Below are positions 33,536-42,258 of a stretch of DNA of 44,059 bases, piece by piece. Numbering within the stretch: the first letter of the stretch is position 1; each line of letters opens with the position of its first letter. Made by a program: the position numbers and the translations under genes. The notes beneath the pieces are model-generated. The model did no database searches, was not told where the DNA came from, and saw nothing but the letters and a program-made list of their open reading frames with translations. Origin of the DNA: Bacteroidaceae bacterium (GTDB lineage Bacteria > Bacteroidota > Bacteroidia > Bacteroidales > Bacteroidaceae); NCBI GenBank assembly GCA_017617575.1, contig JAFZVY010000004.1, positions 1 through 44,059 of the forward strand, in the 5' to 3' direction.

Positions 33536-35878
33536 CTATGCCTTCTTGGCTCTCTTGTATGTCTTCTTAGGTGCTGCCTCACCCTGACTGTTGACAATCT
33601 CCATACACTGCTCGTATGTGAGAGTCTTAGGGTCAGTAACAGTCTTTGGCAACTTGTAGTTAGCACCCTTATACTTGATGTATGGACCATAGCGGCCTGC
33701 AAGAACCTCAAGCTCTGGGTCCTCGGCAAACTGTACGAGGTGGCTGTTCTGCTCCTCCTTACGCTTAGCCTCAATAAGAGCTATGGCATCAGAGAGTTCA
33801 AGAGACAATGGATCCATATCCTTAGGAATGCTCACATACTTCTTGGCATGCTGGATGTATGGTCCAAAACGTCCTGCACCAATGACGATGTTCTCACCCT
33901 CATACTCACCAAGAGTGCGAGGAAGTTTGAAGAGTTCAAGTGCCTCCTCAAGTGTGAGTGTCTGAATGCTCTGTTCCTTCTTGAGCTGAGCAAACTTAGG
34001 CTTCTCCTCATCTGTGGCAGAACCAATCTGTACTACAGGACCGAAACGTCCAATCTTGACGCTTACAGGCTTGCCTGTCTTAGGGTCAGTACCAAGAACA
34101 CGTTCTCCTACCTTGTGCTCTGACTTGTCGCTCATGGTTGCATCCACAAGCTTCTCAAAGTCACCGTAGAAAGAACTCATCATGTTCTTCCACTCAAACT
34201 TACCCTCTGCTATTTCATCGAACTCCTTCTCTACCTTTGCAGTAAAGTGGTAGTCGATAATAGATGGGAAGAACTTAACGAGGAAGTCATTAACGACCAC
34301 GCCTATGTCTGTAGGAATAAGTTTTCCCTTCTCATTACCCATCACCTCCTTCTTGGTAGATGATGTTATCTTTGAGCCCTTAAGTTTAAGGATTGAATAT
34401 TCACATTCCGTACCCTTCTTATCCCCCTTCTCAACATACTCACGCTGCTGGATAGTAGAGATAGTTGGAGCGTATGTAGATGGACGGCCGATACCAAGTT
34501 CCTCAAGCTTCTTAACGAGGCTTGCCTCAGTATAGCGAAGAGGATGCTGAGTAAACTTCTCTGTTGCCACAACCTCCTTCATGCCGAGTACCTCACCAAC
34601 CTTTACTGGTGGAAGTATTCCGTCGTTTTCATCCTGTGAAGCGTCATCGTCAACTGATTCACGGTAAACACGCAAGAATCCGTCGAATGTGATAACCTCA
34701 CCTGATGCCACGAACTTCAAGTCACCTATGCCCTCTGCACCGATTGTGATGATTGTCTTCTCAGCCTCTGCATCTGGCATCTGACAAGCAATGGTACGCT
34801 TCCAGATAAGGTCATAGAGACGCTTCTCCTGTGACTTTCCATCAATCTCGTGTGTACTGATGTAAGTAGGACGAATAGCCTCGTGAGCTTCCTGTGCACC
34901 CTTGGCACTTGTATGATACTGGCGTGGCTTAGAATACTTCTCTCCGTGAATCTTCAGGATTTCATCCTTTGTAGTGTTAATACAAAGTGAAGAGAGGTTC
35001 ACGGAGTCGGTACGCATATATGTGATAAGTCCGGATTCGTAAAGATGCTGAGCCACCATCATTGTCTGTGACACGGCAAAGCCGAGCTTGCGTGCTGCCT
35101 CCTGCTGGAGAGTAGAAGTAGTGAATGGTGGAGCTGGTGAACGCTTTACAGGCTTTGTCTGAATATCTGTGATTGAGAATTCCTTACCCTTGCAAGACTC
35201 AAGGAAAGCCTCTGCCTCCTCCTTTGTCTTGAAACGAGAGTCAAGGTCAGCCTTGAGGTCAACGTTTTTGCCATCAGCATCTGCTACCTGGAACACAGCT
35301 GTAATCTTGAAGGAATTTTCGCTCTTGAAGTTCTCTATCTCCTTCTCTCGTTCTACGATAAGGCGAACTGCAACACTCTGTACACGACCTGCACTAAGGC
35401 TTGGCTTCAACTTTTTCCACAAAACAGGAGAAAGCTTGAAACCTACGATACGGTCAAGCACACGACGAGCCTGTTGAGCATTTACCAGATTGATGTCTAT
35501 AGTACGTGGATGCTCAATAGCTTCAAGGATAGCTGTCTTTGTAATTTCGTGAAACACGATACGCTTTGCAACCTTAGGGTCAAGACCCAAGACCTGACTC
35601 AGATGCCATGATATAGCTTCTCCCTCGCGGTCCTCATCGGATGCCAACCATACTGTTTCTGCTTGTGCTGCCTGTGCTTTAAGGTTCTTAACGACCTCAA
35701 CCTTATCCGCAGGAATTTCATATTTAGGAGAGAAGTCGTCAAGATCGACGCTCATCTCTTTCTTTTTCAAGTCGCGGATGTGACCGTAACTGGACATAAC
35801 CTTAAAGTCACTTCCAAGAAACTTCTCCAGCGTTTTAGCCTTTGCTGGAGACTCAACAATCACCAAATTCTTTTGCAT
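33536..35878 (-). CDS. topA: DNA topoisomerase I
   Basis: Type IA enzyme relaxing negative supercoils. The Toprim domain begins NLVIVESPAKAKTLEKFLG and carries the acidic ASDEDREGEAISWH (about residues 79-92). The catalytic tyrosine is in SGLITYMRTDSVNLS. After the core come three C-terminal Toprim_Crpt-like repeats marked by GRFGPVVQIG, GRFGPYIQHA and GRYGPYIKYK, instead of the zinc fingers of E. coli TopA. A lysine-rich tail (KKTYKRAKKA) follows. At 780 residues it is typical for Bacteroidetes. It has a consensus -7 element about 30 bp upstream and is followed by aroK. Confidence 0.97.
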   Translation of the reverse strand: MQKNLVIVESPAKAKTLEKFLGSDFKVMSSYGHIRDLKKKEMSVDLDDFSPKYEIPADKVEVVKNLKAQAAQAETVWLASDEDREGEAISWHLSQVLGLDPKVAKRIVFHEITKTAILEAIEHPRTIDINLVNAQQARRVLDRIVGFKLSPVLWKKLKPSLSAGRVQSVAVRLIVEREKEIENFKSENSFKITAVFQVADADGKNVDLKADLDSRFKTKEEAEAFLESCKGKEFSITDIQTKPVKRSPAPPFTTSTLQQEAARKLGFAVSQTMMVAQHLYESGLITYMRTDSVNLSSLCINTTKDEILKIHGEKYSKPRQYHTSAKGAQEAHEAIRPTYISTHEIDGKSQEKRLYDLIWKRTIACQMPDAEAEKTIITIGAEGIGDLKFVASGEVITFDGFLRVYRESVDDDASQDENDGILPPVKVGEVLGMKEVVATEKFTQHPLRYTEASLVKKLEELGIGRPSTYAPTISTIQQREYVEKGDKKGTECEYSILKLKGSKITSSTKKEVMGNEKGKLIPTDIGVVVNDFLVKFFPSIIDYHFTAKVEKEFDEIAEGKFEWKNMMSSFYGDFEKLVDATMSDKSEHKVGERVLGTDPKTGKPVSVKIGRFGPVVQIGSATDEEKPKFAQLKKEQSIQTLTLEEALELFKLPRTLGEYEGENIVIGAGRFGPYIQHAKKYVSIPKDMDPLSLELSDAIALIEAKRKEEQNSHLVQFAEDPELEVLAGRYGPYIKYKGANYKLPKTVTDPKTLTYEQCMEIVNSQGEAAPKKTYKRAKKA

Positions 35879-35906
35879 ACTATAGTTGTCAATCTATTTT
35901 TGGCGG

Positions 35907-35914
35907 CAAAGGTA
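35907..35914 (-). promoter_or_regulatory. topA: Likely -7 element of topA
   Basis: On the minus strand TACCTTTG matches TAnnTTTG, 29 bp before the ATG. The -33 region is not convincing. The flanking spacer (35879-35989) is AT-rich with no other structure I can name. Confidence 0.55.
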
Positions 35915-35989
35915 ATGATTTTTAATGAAGAAAATAGAAATAAACAGAATAATTTTGTTTGTTCACATTATTAAATAGTGTGAAAATCA

Positions 35990-36670
35990 TTATTTCAAGA
36001 CTTCCTCAACCTGAGTTGCGATAGCTCTCATGCCCTTGATGGATGGATGTCCTGACTGTTTCTCTATATCGTGAAGCTGTACGTTTGTAACTCCGTAGTG
36101 TTCACACACCTTTGCCTCTGTCTCTGTCACTTCCTTTGACAATTCACTATTACAGATGTTTATTATGCGAGCCTTAGGATAGTTCTGCTTGATGTAGCTT
36201 ATCATATAGCAGAAAGCAGGACGGAATGAATACAACTGAGTACGTGTCCAGCTGTTGTATTCGTAGTAACCTATAGGCGACTTAGCCCAAGAGTCATTAG
36301 TGCCTGCAAGGATAAGTATGATATCCGGATTGCCAAGGTTACTCATACGAGTGATGAAGGCACGGTCAGAGTAGTCTTCTCTTCCATATCCAGTGTAGCA
36401 TACTGTTGAACCTGAGAAGGAATTATTCTTCTCAAGCTTATATCCCATCTCCTTTATCACAAGGCTCCACCATGTCTGTTCAACGCTCTCAACGTCATTC
36501 TTCTGCTCATTTTTCTTGTCGTTACCGTTGTACCAACAGTAGTTCCAATGGGGACTTACAGCTCCACCAAATGTAGAGTATGAATCACCAAGTATTGACA
36601 CTTTCTTCTGAGCATCAGCAGTCATAATGCCAGCCATAATGATTGCGGCTGCGATAATAAATCTTTTCAT
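35990..36670 (-). CDS. Secreted SGNH/GDSL hydrolase
   Basis: A 226-residue exported esterase or lipase-like enzyme. The signal peptide ends GIMTADAQ. SGNH block I is VSILGDSYSTFGG (nucleophile Ser), block II is the SFSGSTVC glycine, block III is ILILAGTNDSW (oxyanion Asn), and block V is GHPSIKGM with the catalytic His. The protein is short and single-domain. Family members deacylate polysaccharides, lipids or peptidoglycan, so the substrate cannot be named. It lies between topA and ruvB without evident functional link. The leader carries an 8-bp AAACTTA array. Confidence 0.9.
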   Translation of the reverse strand: MKRFIIAAAIIMAGIMTADAQKKVSILGDSYSTFGGAVSPHWNYCWYNGNDKKNEQKNDVESVEQTWWSLVIKEMGYKLEKNNSFSGSTVCYTGYGREDYSDRAFITRMSNLGNPDIILILAGTNDSWAKSPIGYYEYNSWTRTQLYSFRPAFCYMISYIKQNYPKARIINICNSELSKEVTETEAKVCEHYGVTNVQLHDIEKQSGHPSIKGMRAIATQVEEVLK

Positions 36671-36677
36671 AGTAATG

Positions 36678-36714
36678 TGAGTTTTTAAGTTTGTTAGTTT
36701 TTTAAGTTTTTATG
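36678..36714 (-). repeat. 8-bp phased AAACTTAA array in the SGNH leader
   Basis: On the minus strand ACT cores recur every 8 or 9 bp (plus-strand G at 36681, 36689, 36697, 36706). They are followed by AACAT, as in the speA and 42062 leaders. The array ends about 8 bp before the ATG. Confidence 0.7.
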
Positions 36715-36762
36715 TTAATGAAGTGCAAAGAGTACATCGTACTAAGATGAGTCTTAGTTTTC

Positions 36763-37809
36763 TTACAAGTCAAACATATTCTTCATTCCGGAACTGTCCT
36801 TTGGGTTTACCCAAGGTGAACGACCAAGATGATGGTAAGCCATCTCTGTCACCTCTCGTCCACGTGGAGTACGCTTGATGAATCCCTCCTTTATGAGGAA
36901 CGGTTCATACACTTCCTCTACTGTTCCTGGGTCTTCACCTATGGCTGTTGCAATAGTTGTTATACCAACAGGACCACCCTTGAACTTGTCGATGATAGTA
37001 AGCAGGAGCTTGTTGTCTATCTCGTCAAGTCCGTACTTGTCAATATTGAGTGCCTCAAGTGCCACATGAGCAATCTCAAGGTCTATTGTTCCATTGCCTC
37101 GTACCTGTGCAAAGTCACGTACACGACGAAGAAGTGCATTCGCAATACGTGGAGTACCACGTGAGCGACTTGCTATCTCTCCGGCAGCATCATAGTCGCA
37201 AGGCACGCCAAGAAGGTTTGCCGAGCGAAGTATAATCTTAGTGAGCGTCTCTGCATCGTAATACTCAAGATGAAGATTGATACCGAAACGAGCACGGAGA
37301 GGTGCCGTAAGGAGACCGCTACGTGTAGTGGCACCTATGAGCGTGAAAGGACTAAGGTCAATCTGAATACTACGTGCCGAAGGACCCTTATCAATCATAA
37401 TGTCGATACGGTAGTCCTCCATGGCAGAGTACAGATACTCCTCCACCACAGGCGAAAGGCGGTGAATCTCATCTATGAAAAGCACATCATTCTCCTCAAG
37501 GCTTGTGAGAATACCTGCAAGGTCACCCGGCTTGTCAAGCACAGGGCCTGACGTCACCTTGAAACCTACTCCAAGCTCGTTGGCTATGATATTACTCAAC
37601 GTCGTCTTTCCAAGTCCCGGAGGACCATGTAGGAGAGTGTGGTCAAGTGGTTCACCACGATATTTAGCCGCCTCAACAAAGATGCCAAGGTTCTCAACAA
37701 CCTTCTGCTGTCCACTGAAGTCTTCAAACTTCAATGGACGCAGAGCGTTCTCAAAGTCCTTGTCCGACTTGTTGCGCTGTTCCCTGATATCAAAATCTTC
37801 TTCTATCAT
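36763..37809 (-). CDS. ruvB: Holliday-junction branch-migration ATPase RuvB
   Basis: AAA+ motor that drives branch migration with RuvA at recombination junctions. Walker A is GPPGLGKTT, Walker B is [10 protein letters not shown], sensor 1 is [10 protein letters not shown], and the arginine finger region is [13 protein letters not shown]. The C-terminal winged helix ends [17 protein letters not shown]. At 348 residues it is standard. Its ATG shares one base with the stop of the upstream transporter gene (TAATG), so the two are translationally coupled. ruvA is not in this window. Confidence 0.97.
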   Translation of the reverse strand: MIEEDFDIREQRNKSDKDFENALRPLKFEDFSGQQKVVENLGIFVEAAKYRGEPLDHTLLHGPPGLGKTTLSNIIANELGVGFKVTSGPVLDKPGDLAGILTSLEENDVLFIDEIHRLSPVVEEYLYSAMEDYRIDIMIDKGPSARSIQIDLSPFTLIGATTRSGLLTAPLRARFGINLHLEYYDAETLTKIILRSANLLGVPCDYDAAGEIASRSRGTPRIANALLRRVRDFAQVRGNGTIDLEIAHVALEALNIDKYGLDEIDNKLLLTIIDKFKGGPVGITTIATAIGEDPGTVEEVYEPFLIKEGFIKRTPRGREVTEMAYHHLGRSPWVNPKDSSGMKNMFDL

Positions 37810-39080
37810 TATTCTTTTTCGTGCTTATATTCAAAAAGTATAGCGAATGCAATACCTACTACGAGAGCGTAGCCAGCAAAGATAAACCATGAAGTACGCC
37901 ATCCGTCAAGACTCATGAATGATGGGTCACTGGCATTTGTATAGACGAAGTGATTGATTACCTCCTTTGCAGCAAGTGAACCGAATGTAGCTCCAAGACC
38001 ATTAGTCATGAGCATGAAGAGTCCCTGTGCTGAAGAACGCATACTTACGTCTGTCTCCTTATCTACGAAGAGTGAGCCGCTGACATTAAAGAAGTCAAAT
38101 GCCACACCATATACGATACAACTGAGGATGAACAACCATACTCCGTTTCCTGGGTCACCAAGTCCGAAGAAACCGAAACGTCCTACCCATGCAAACATAG
38201 AGATGAGCATCACGTTCTTTATACCGAACTTCTTCAAGGCAAATGGTATGAGGAGAATACAGAGTGTCTCACTCATCTGGGAGAGGGAGATAAGGAAGTT
38301 ACTATGTTCTACGAAGAACAATCCCTTGAACTCCTCATATCCACCGAATGACTGGATGTATGGGTTAGCATATCCGTTTGTAATCTGAAGACTCACACCG
38401 AGGAGGAATGAGAAGATAAAGAAGAATGCCATCTTCTTGTCCTTGAAGAGAGTGAATGCCTTGAGACCGAATGCCTCTGCTATAGACTGCTTGCCACTAT
38501 CGCGACCCACTGGGCAACTTGGAAGTGTAAGTGAATACACGGCAAGGGCAATACTTATTATTCCTGATACGAGGAACTGTACAGGTGTGTTCTGATAACC
38601 TGCAAAGTCAACGAAGAGCATGGCACAGATGAAACCTACCGTTCCAAACACACGTATTGGAGGGAATGCCTTAACAGTATCGAGTCCAGCCTTGTCAAGT
38701 GCAGTATAGGCTACAGAGTTAGAAAGAGCCAGAGTAGGCATATAGAAAGCCACACTTGCTGTATATACGACAAAGAGTGCAGTACCGTTGATAGTACCGT
38801 TCGTTCCGTTAAGTCCAATCCATGCAGCTATTCCCATGAATACGGCTGCCATGAAGTGACAGAATGAGAGAAGGCGCTGTGCCTGAACCCAACGGTCAGC
38901 CACGATACCCATGATGGCTGGCATGAAGATTGATACGATACCCTGAATGGCATAGTAGTTACCAATATCAGTACCAAGACCTGCGGACGCAAGGAATGCA
39001 CCCATTGATGTCAGATAAGCTCCCCATGCAGCGAACTCAAGGAAGTTCATCACAATGAGGCGAAGTTTCATATTATTCAT
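37809..39080 (-). CDS. NupG-like MFS nucleoside transporter
   Basis: A 423-residue polytopic permease with about 12 helices. The N-terminus [20 protein letters not shown] and the following TSMGAFL fit the nucleoside:H+ symporter (NupG/XapB) branch of the MFS, as do [14 protein letters not shown] and the fairly long cytoplasmic loop. The likely role is uptake of nucleosides with protons. The start may be the first or the fourth codon (MNNMKLRL). Its stop overlaps the ruvB start by one base. Substrate specificity is not proved by the sequence. Confidence 0.85.
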   Translation of the reverse strand: MNNMKLRLIVMNFLEFAAWGAYLTSMGAFLASAGLGTDIGNYYAIQGIVSIFMPAIMGIVADRWVQAQRLLSFCHFMAAVFMGIAAWIGLNGTNGTINGTALFVVYTASVAFYMPTLALSNSVAYTALDKAGLDTVKAFPPIRVFGTVGFICAMLFVDFAGYQNTPVQFLVSGIISIALAVYSLTLPSCPVGRDSGKQSIAEAFGLKAFTLFKDKKMAFFFIFSFLLGVSLQITNGYANPYIQSFGGYEEFKGLFFVEHSNFLISLSQMSETLCILLIPFALKKFGIKNVMLISMFAWVGRFGFFGLGDPGNGVWLFILSCIVYGVAFDFFNVSGSLFVDKETDVSMRSSAQGLFMLMTNGLGATFGSLAAKEVINHFVYTNASDPSFMSLDGWRTSWFIFAGYALVVGIAFAILFEYKHEKE

Positions 39081-39119
39081 TTTTTCGTTGTATGTTTAGA
39101 TGTTACAATATTATTCTTT

Positions 39120-39185
39120 AGGTTGTACGGTTTTGCGGTTATACGGTAGGTTGTCATCACGTTGTCACGTCATTACGATATTACC
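39120..39185. repeat. 8-bp phased CGGTTnTA array, related to 23624
   Basis: Units start at 39128 (CGGTTTTG), 39136 (CGGTTATA), 39144 (CGGTAGGT), 39152 (TGTCATCA), 39160 (CGTTGTCA), 39168 (CGTCATTA) and 39176 (CGATATTA), exactly 8 bp apart. Both word and internal order resemble the 23624-23703 array, including the TGT unit after the CGG units. Confidence 0.85.
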
Positions 39186-39204
39186 ACAAGCCCCCCAAGC
39201 GATA

Positions 39205-39255
39205 GGCAAATCAAGCCCCCTCCCTATAGGGAGGGCTGGGGTGGGTCTTTACTTA
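39205..39255. repeat. GC-rich palindromic element overlapping a stop codon
   Basis: A perfect 18-bp palindrome (CCCTCCCTATAGGGAGGG, 39218-39235) is followed by CTGGGGTGGGTCTTTACTT. The complement of the stop codon of the 39249-42062 gene (TTA at 39249-39251) lies within the conserved tail. A related element ends the gene at 42253. Confidence 0.75.
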
Positions 39256-42062
39256 CTGAACAGCACCTTACCGTTTGGTGCAAGTCCTTCCGCATTAATA
39301 TACATCTCGTGAACGGAACTGTTGTTCCAGAACTCCACATGCGCATTACCGTTGGCATCTGTCTTGATGTCTGGCTCCCAGTAGATGGTACGACGGAAGT
39401 CCTCCATAGGTGGGTAGTAGCTGTAATCCTCCATCTCAAATGTCTTTACGTTGTCGTAGCCGTGGAAGTAAGTTGAGCGTACTCCCTTCTGGTCTCTCTT
39501 CATGCTGAGATGAGTATAGACAAACACAGTCACAGGATCTGTTCCTGCAAGGTCTGAACTCCTGATGAAGTTCTTGTATGCACTTGGTGACTCTGACACA
39601 TATACTGACTTCACCTCGTCAATGAATATCGGCATTGGCTCGATGTTTGTCAAGAGTACTTGAAGGTCTGTGAGCTTTCTTGCTCCGAGATGTGTTATTC
39701 CCACATAAGCGTTGTTGAGAACCCACACGATAGGACGATTCTTATATGCCAGTCCGTCCTCAAACTCACCGTGTCCCTCTATGCGGTCTTGGTTGAGTGT
39801 CTCACCATCAAGTCCTTTCTCAGACGCTGCTATGATATCTTGGTCTGACATTGCAGTACCAGAGTCATTCATGTCTCCACCCATCACCTCCAAAGTTGCA
39901 GTACCAGGACTTGTTGATGCATCTAATGAAGATACCGATGTTGCATCAGTTCCCATTCCCTGTGCTACGTTTGTAGAGAAGAACGCATTACGTGTGTGAA
40001 GCCATTCCCAGAGCGAAGGAACCTGAAGTCCCAAGTCAGCATATCTGTCTGCATCGGCTGCCGCATCATAGAACAACTGTGAGAAATACTGACCTGACTT
40101 TTCGTTCTGCCATGCTGCACGTGCCTGTTCAAATATCTTTCTTCGGGCAGAAACCACGACGTTAGGCAACACCTTGTCTGGGCTTTGTATCTTCAAGTCC
40201 CTGTAGTCGTCAATAGCCTTGTCCATGAACTCGCGCACATTGAACATATTTGACTTTACAGGTGCAAGCATCCTTGTCTCACTTGGCATGAGGTAGCGAC
40301 GTGCAGGAGAGAAGTGGCGGTCAATACCTACGAAGTATTTGGCATCCTTCCAGTATCCCTTACGGTCAACACCAGTGTTGATGATAAGCTGCATGTCGCC
40401 GTAGATGTCAGGCAACTCAAAGGCATAGCCACCCACAGAGTCGGTCTTTGCCTGACCACTTAGGTGCTCGCCTGCCTTATTGTATAAAGTGGCTGTGAGC
40501 CAAGCCTCATCCACCTTGAATTTCTTACTCTTCTCCTTGAGTGTTCCGAAGAGGTAGAGCTTGTCCTCCATAGGCTGGTGGAAGTTGGCACTCTCCTCGT
40601 TGAAGAGCGTGTAACCCTTGTTAGCTCCTATTGCATCTGCCATGAGTGCCCAGTCATAGCGTCTCCAGCCCTGAACCATCATGAGGAGGTCTGCCGCCAT
40701 GCGGTGTTCACGGTCATCTGCCTCGAAGTAATACTCCGGATTGTGAATATAACCCTTTATGTCACTTGAGAGGAGCATCCATGTCTTGTAGTTGCCGTTC
40801 TTACCGTTCACCATGGTCTCTGCATCAATAGCCGAGAACGAAATCCTTGCGTTAGGTACTGTATGAACCTTGATTACCACCTTGCCACAAGGCTTCACTG
40901 CATTAAGAGGCGAAGTGAAGCGTATCGTGTCTGACTGCTGTGACTTAGGACACACAAAGAACTGTCGCTCTGCTTGTATGTGACCGTCAGAAGTGAATAT
41001 CGTCAACTGGTTCACACCATCTGGCATTGTTTTCCTGTCAAATGGTATGGCAAATGCACTATTGCAATATACCGTATCTGCCACGAACACCACTCCATTG
41101 TGCATGAGCGTATAGCCCAGCAACTTACCTTCCATCGAAGGCGAAGCCTGTATCGTGGCCATTATGTTGTCATCCTTCAGCACGTCCAGATTGAGTGACA
41201 CACCCTCTGGCTCAGGCTCTGGGATTAGGAAGTCATGCTGTCCACCTTTAGCATCGGCTATGCGAAGATACTTAGGCTTGCCGTCGTGTACAATCTCGAA
41301 CACACCCTTTCCTTCGTGCTGTGTAGCTACTGCAAACAACGTCTCCTTGTTCTCGTTAAGCACGAGTCCACCAAGCTCTTGGTCGTTACCTGTCTTGTCT
41401 GTTACGAGGAATGCAATCCTTGAACGTATGTCCTTGATAAGATGACCGCCCTCTGGATAGAAGTGTACGCTGAGTCTCTTGTCCTCAGTTATGTTAGCCA
41501 CCGTGTCTTCCTCGTTTGAGCGTATGTTAGGCAAACGCTTCTTGTAGCTCTGTGTCGAAATGACCGGATTTGAGTACTTGCCTTCCTTCGTTGGCTCGTC
41601 AAATATTGGGAACACCCTTGAGAATATGCCTCCGTTGCCCCAGTTGGTCATGTATCTCGTGTAAGCCCTGACTTCGTAGAATCCTGACGTGAATATCTGG
41701 ACAAGGTCTAAGTTACCCTTTGCCACTCCATTCTCGATAGGATACTTCTTAGTCTCTATCACGTCACCCGACGGATTGACAAGCTCCACATAGAGAACTC
41801 GGCTCATATCCGTGGTTTTACTTTTGTCTGCTCTGGTCACGTATGCCGTGAACCATATCGTTTCTCCCTTGAAGTAGCCTGTGTTGTCAAAGTGAAGATA
41901 GACCTTCTCCTGAGGCAATCTCTGGTTGAACAACATCACTCTCTTCATGTATGAGAGAACCTTTGTAAGTTCCTCTTCGCTCTGTACTGCCTGTGCGTTA
42001 GCACCTACCGACAGCATAGATAGTCCGAGTAAGGTTATGGATAGTTTTCTAAAGCAATTCAT
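39249..42062 (-). CDS. Large exported macroglobulin-like (MG2-type) surface protein
   Basis: A 937-residue exported protein with a signal peptide ending GANAQ. Early segments EKVYLHFDNTGYFKGETIWF and VLYVELVNPSGDVIETKKYP, then KGNLDLVQIFTSGFYEVRAY, match MG2 domains of the alpha-2-macroglobulin fold seen in Bacteroidetes surface proteins. A central LLMMVQGWRRYDW motif is typical of this group. About residue 640-840 a stretch resembles a degenerate TonB plug (RPIVWVLNNAYVGITH), and a final beta domain follows (RTIYWEPDIKTDANGNAHVE). No thioester CxEQ motif is seen, so it is not a classical protease trap. It may help assemble or hold outer-membrane complexes; function unknown. The leader is an 8-bp mirrored array. 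Confidence 0.8.
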   Translation of the reverse strand: MNCFRKLSITLLGLSMLSVGANAQAVQSEEELTKVLSYMKRVMLFNQRLPQEKVYLHFDNTGYFKGETIWFTAYVTRADKSKTTDMSRVLYVELVNPSGDVIETKKYPIENGVAKGNLDLVQIFTSGFYEVRAYTRYMTNWGNGGIFSRVFPIFDEPTKEGKYSNPVISTQSYKKRLPNIRSNEEDTVANITEDKRLSVHFYPEGGHLIKDIRSRIAFLVTDKTGNDQELGGLVLNENKETLFAVATQHEGKGVFEIVHDGKPKYLRIADAKGGQHDFLIPEPEPEGVSLNLDVLKDDNIMATIQASPSMEGKLLGYTLMHNGVVFVADTVYCNSAFAIPFDRKTMPDGVNQLTIFTSDGHIQAERQFFVCPKSQQSDTIRFTSPLNAVKPCGKVVIKVHTVPNARISFSAIDAETMVNGKNGNYKTWMLLSSDIKGYIHNPEYYFEADDREHRMAADLLMMVQGWRRYDWALMADAIGANKGYTLFNEESANFHQPMEDKLYLFGTLKEKSKKFKVDEAWLTATLYNKAGEHLSGQAKTDSVGGYAFELPDIYGDMQLIINTGVDRKGYWKDAKYFVGIDRHFSPARRYLMPSETRMLAPVKSNMFNVREFMDKAIDDYRDLKIQSPDKVLPNVVVSARRKIFEQARAAWQNEKSGQYFSQLFYDAAADADRYADLGLQVPSLWEWLHTRNAFFSTNVAQGMGTDATSVSSLDASTSPGTATLEVMGGDMNDSGTAMSDQDIIAASEKGLDGETLNQDRIEGHGEFEDGLAYKNRPIVWVLNNAYVGITHLGARKLTDLQVLLTNIEPMPIFIDEVKSVYVSESPSAYKNFIRSSDLAGTDPVTVFVYTHLSMKRDQKGVRSTYFHGYDNVKTFEMEDYSYYPPMEDFRRTIYWEPDIKTDANGNAHVEFWNNSSVHEMYINAEGLAPNGKVLFSK

Positions 42063-42084
42063 GGCTTTGTTAAGGAATTATTAA

Positions 42085-42220
42085 TTTGAGTTTTGAGTTT
42101 GTAATTTCTTAGTTTTTTAAGTTTTTGAGTTTGTAGGTTCTTAAGTTATTATGTTCTTGAGGATATCTATTTCCGCGAAAACAAAAAAAACTAAAAACTT
42201 ACGAACTCAAAAACTTACAC
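42085..42220. repeat. 8-bp mirrored array in the leader of the MG2 gene
   Basis: Plus-strand AGTTT-type cores lie with G at 42090, 42097, 42112, 42121, 42129, 42137 and 42145. After a centre of about 45 bp, the inverted word AACTT/AACTC follows with C at 42191, 42198, 42206 and 42214. Most gaps are 8 bp, with some 7 and 9. It lies between the U32 stop and the MG2 ATG and joins the GC hairpin at 42218. Confidence 0.75.
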
Positions 42221-42258
42221 CCCATCCCTGTATGGATGGCTGGGGTGGGTCTTTACTT
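42218..42258. repeat. GC-rich hairpin element overlapping the U32 stop codon
   Basis: CCATCC-CTGTAT-GGATGG (42222-42239) is followed by CTGGGGTGGGTCTTTACTT, identical in its last 19 bases to the 39205 element. The U32 stop (TTA, 42253-42255) lies in that shared tail. Confidence 0.75.

Noticed and set aside
36721-36762. A terminator after ruvB (AGTAC-ATC-GTACT).
   Set aside because: The stem is only 5 bp and no T-run follows on the minus strand.
36773-36780. TATGTTTG on the minus strand as promoter of the SGNH gene.
   Set aside because: It codes for the last residues of RuvB, lies 100 bp from the ATG and has no -33 partner; it may be coincidental.
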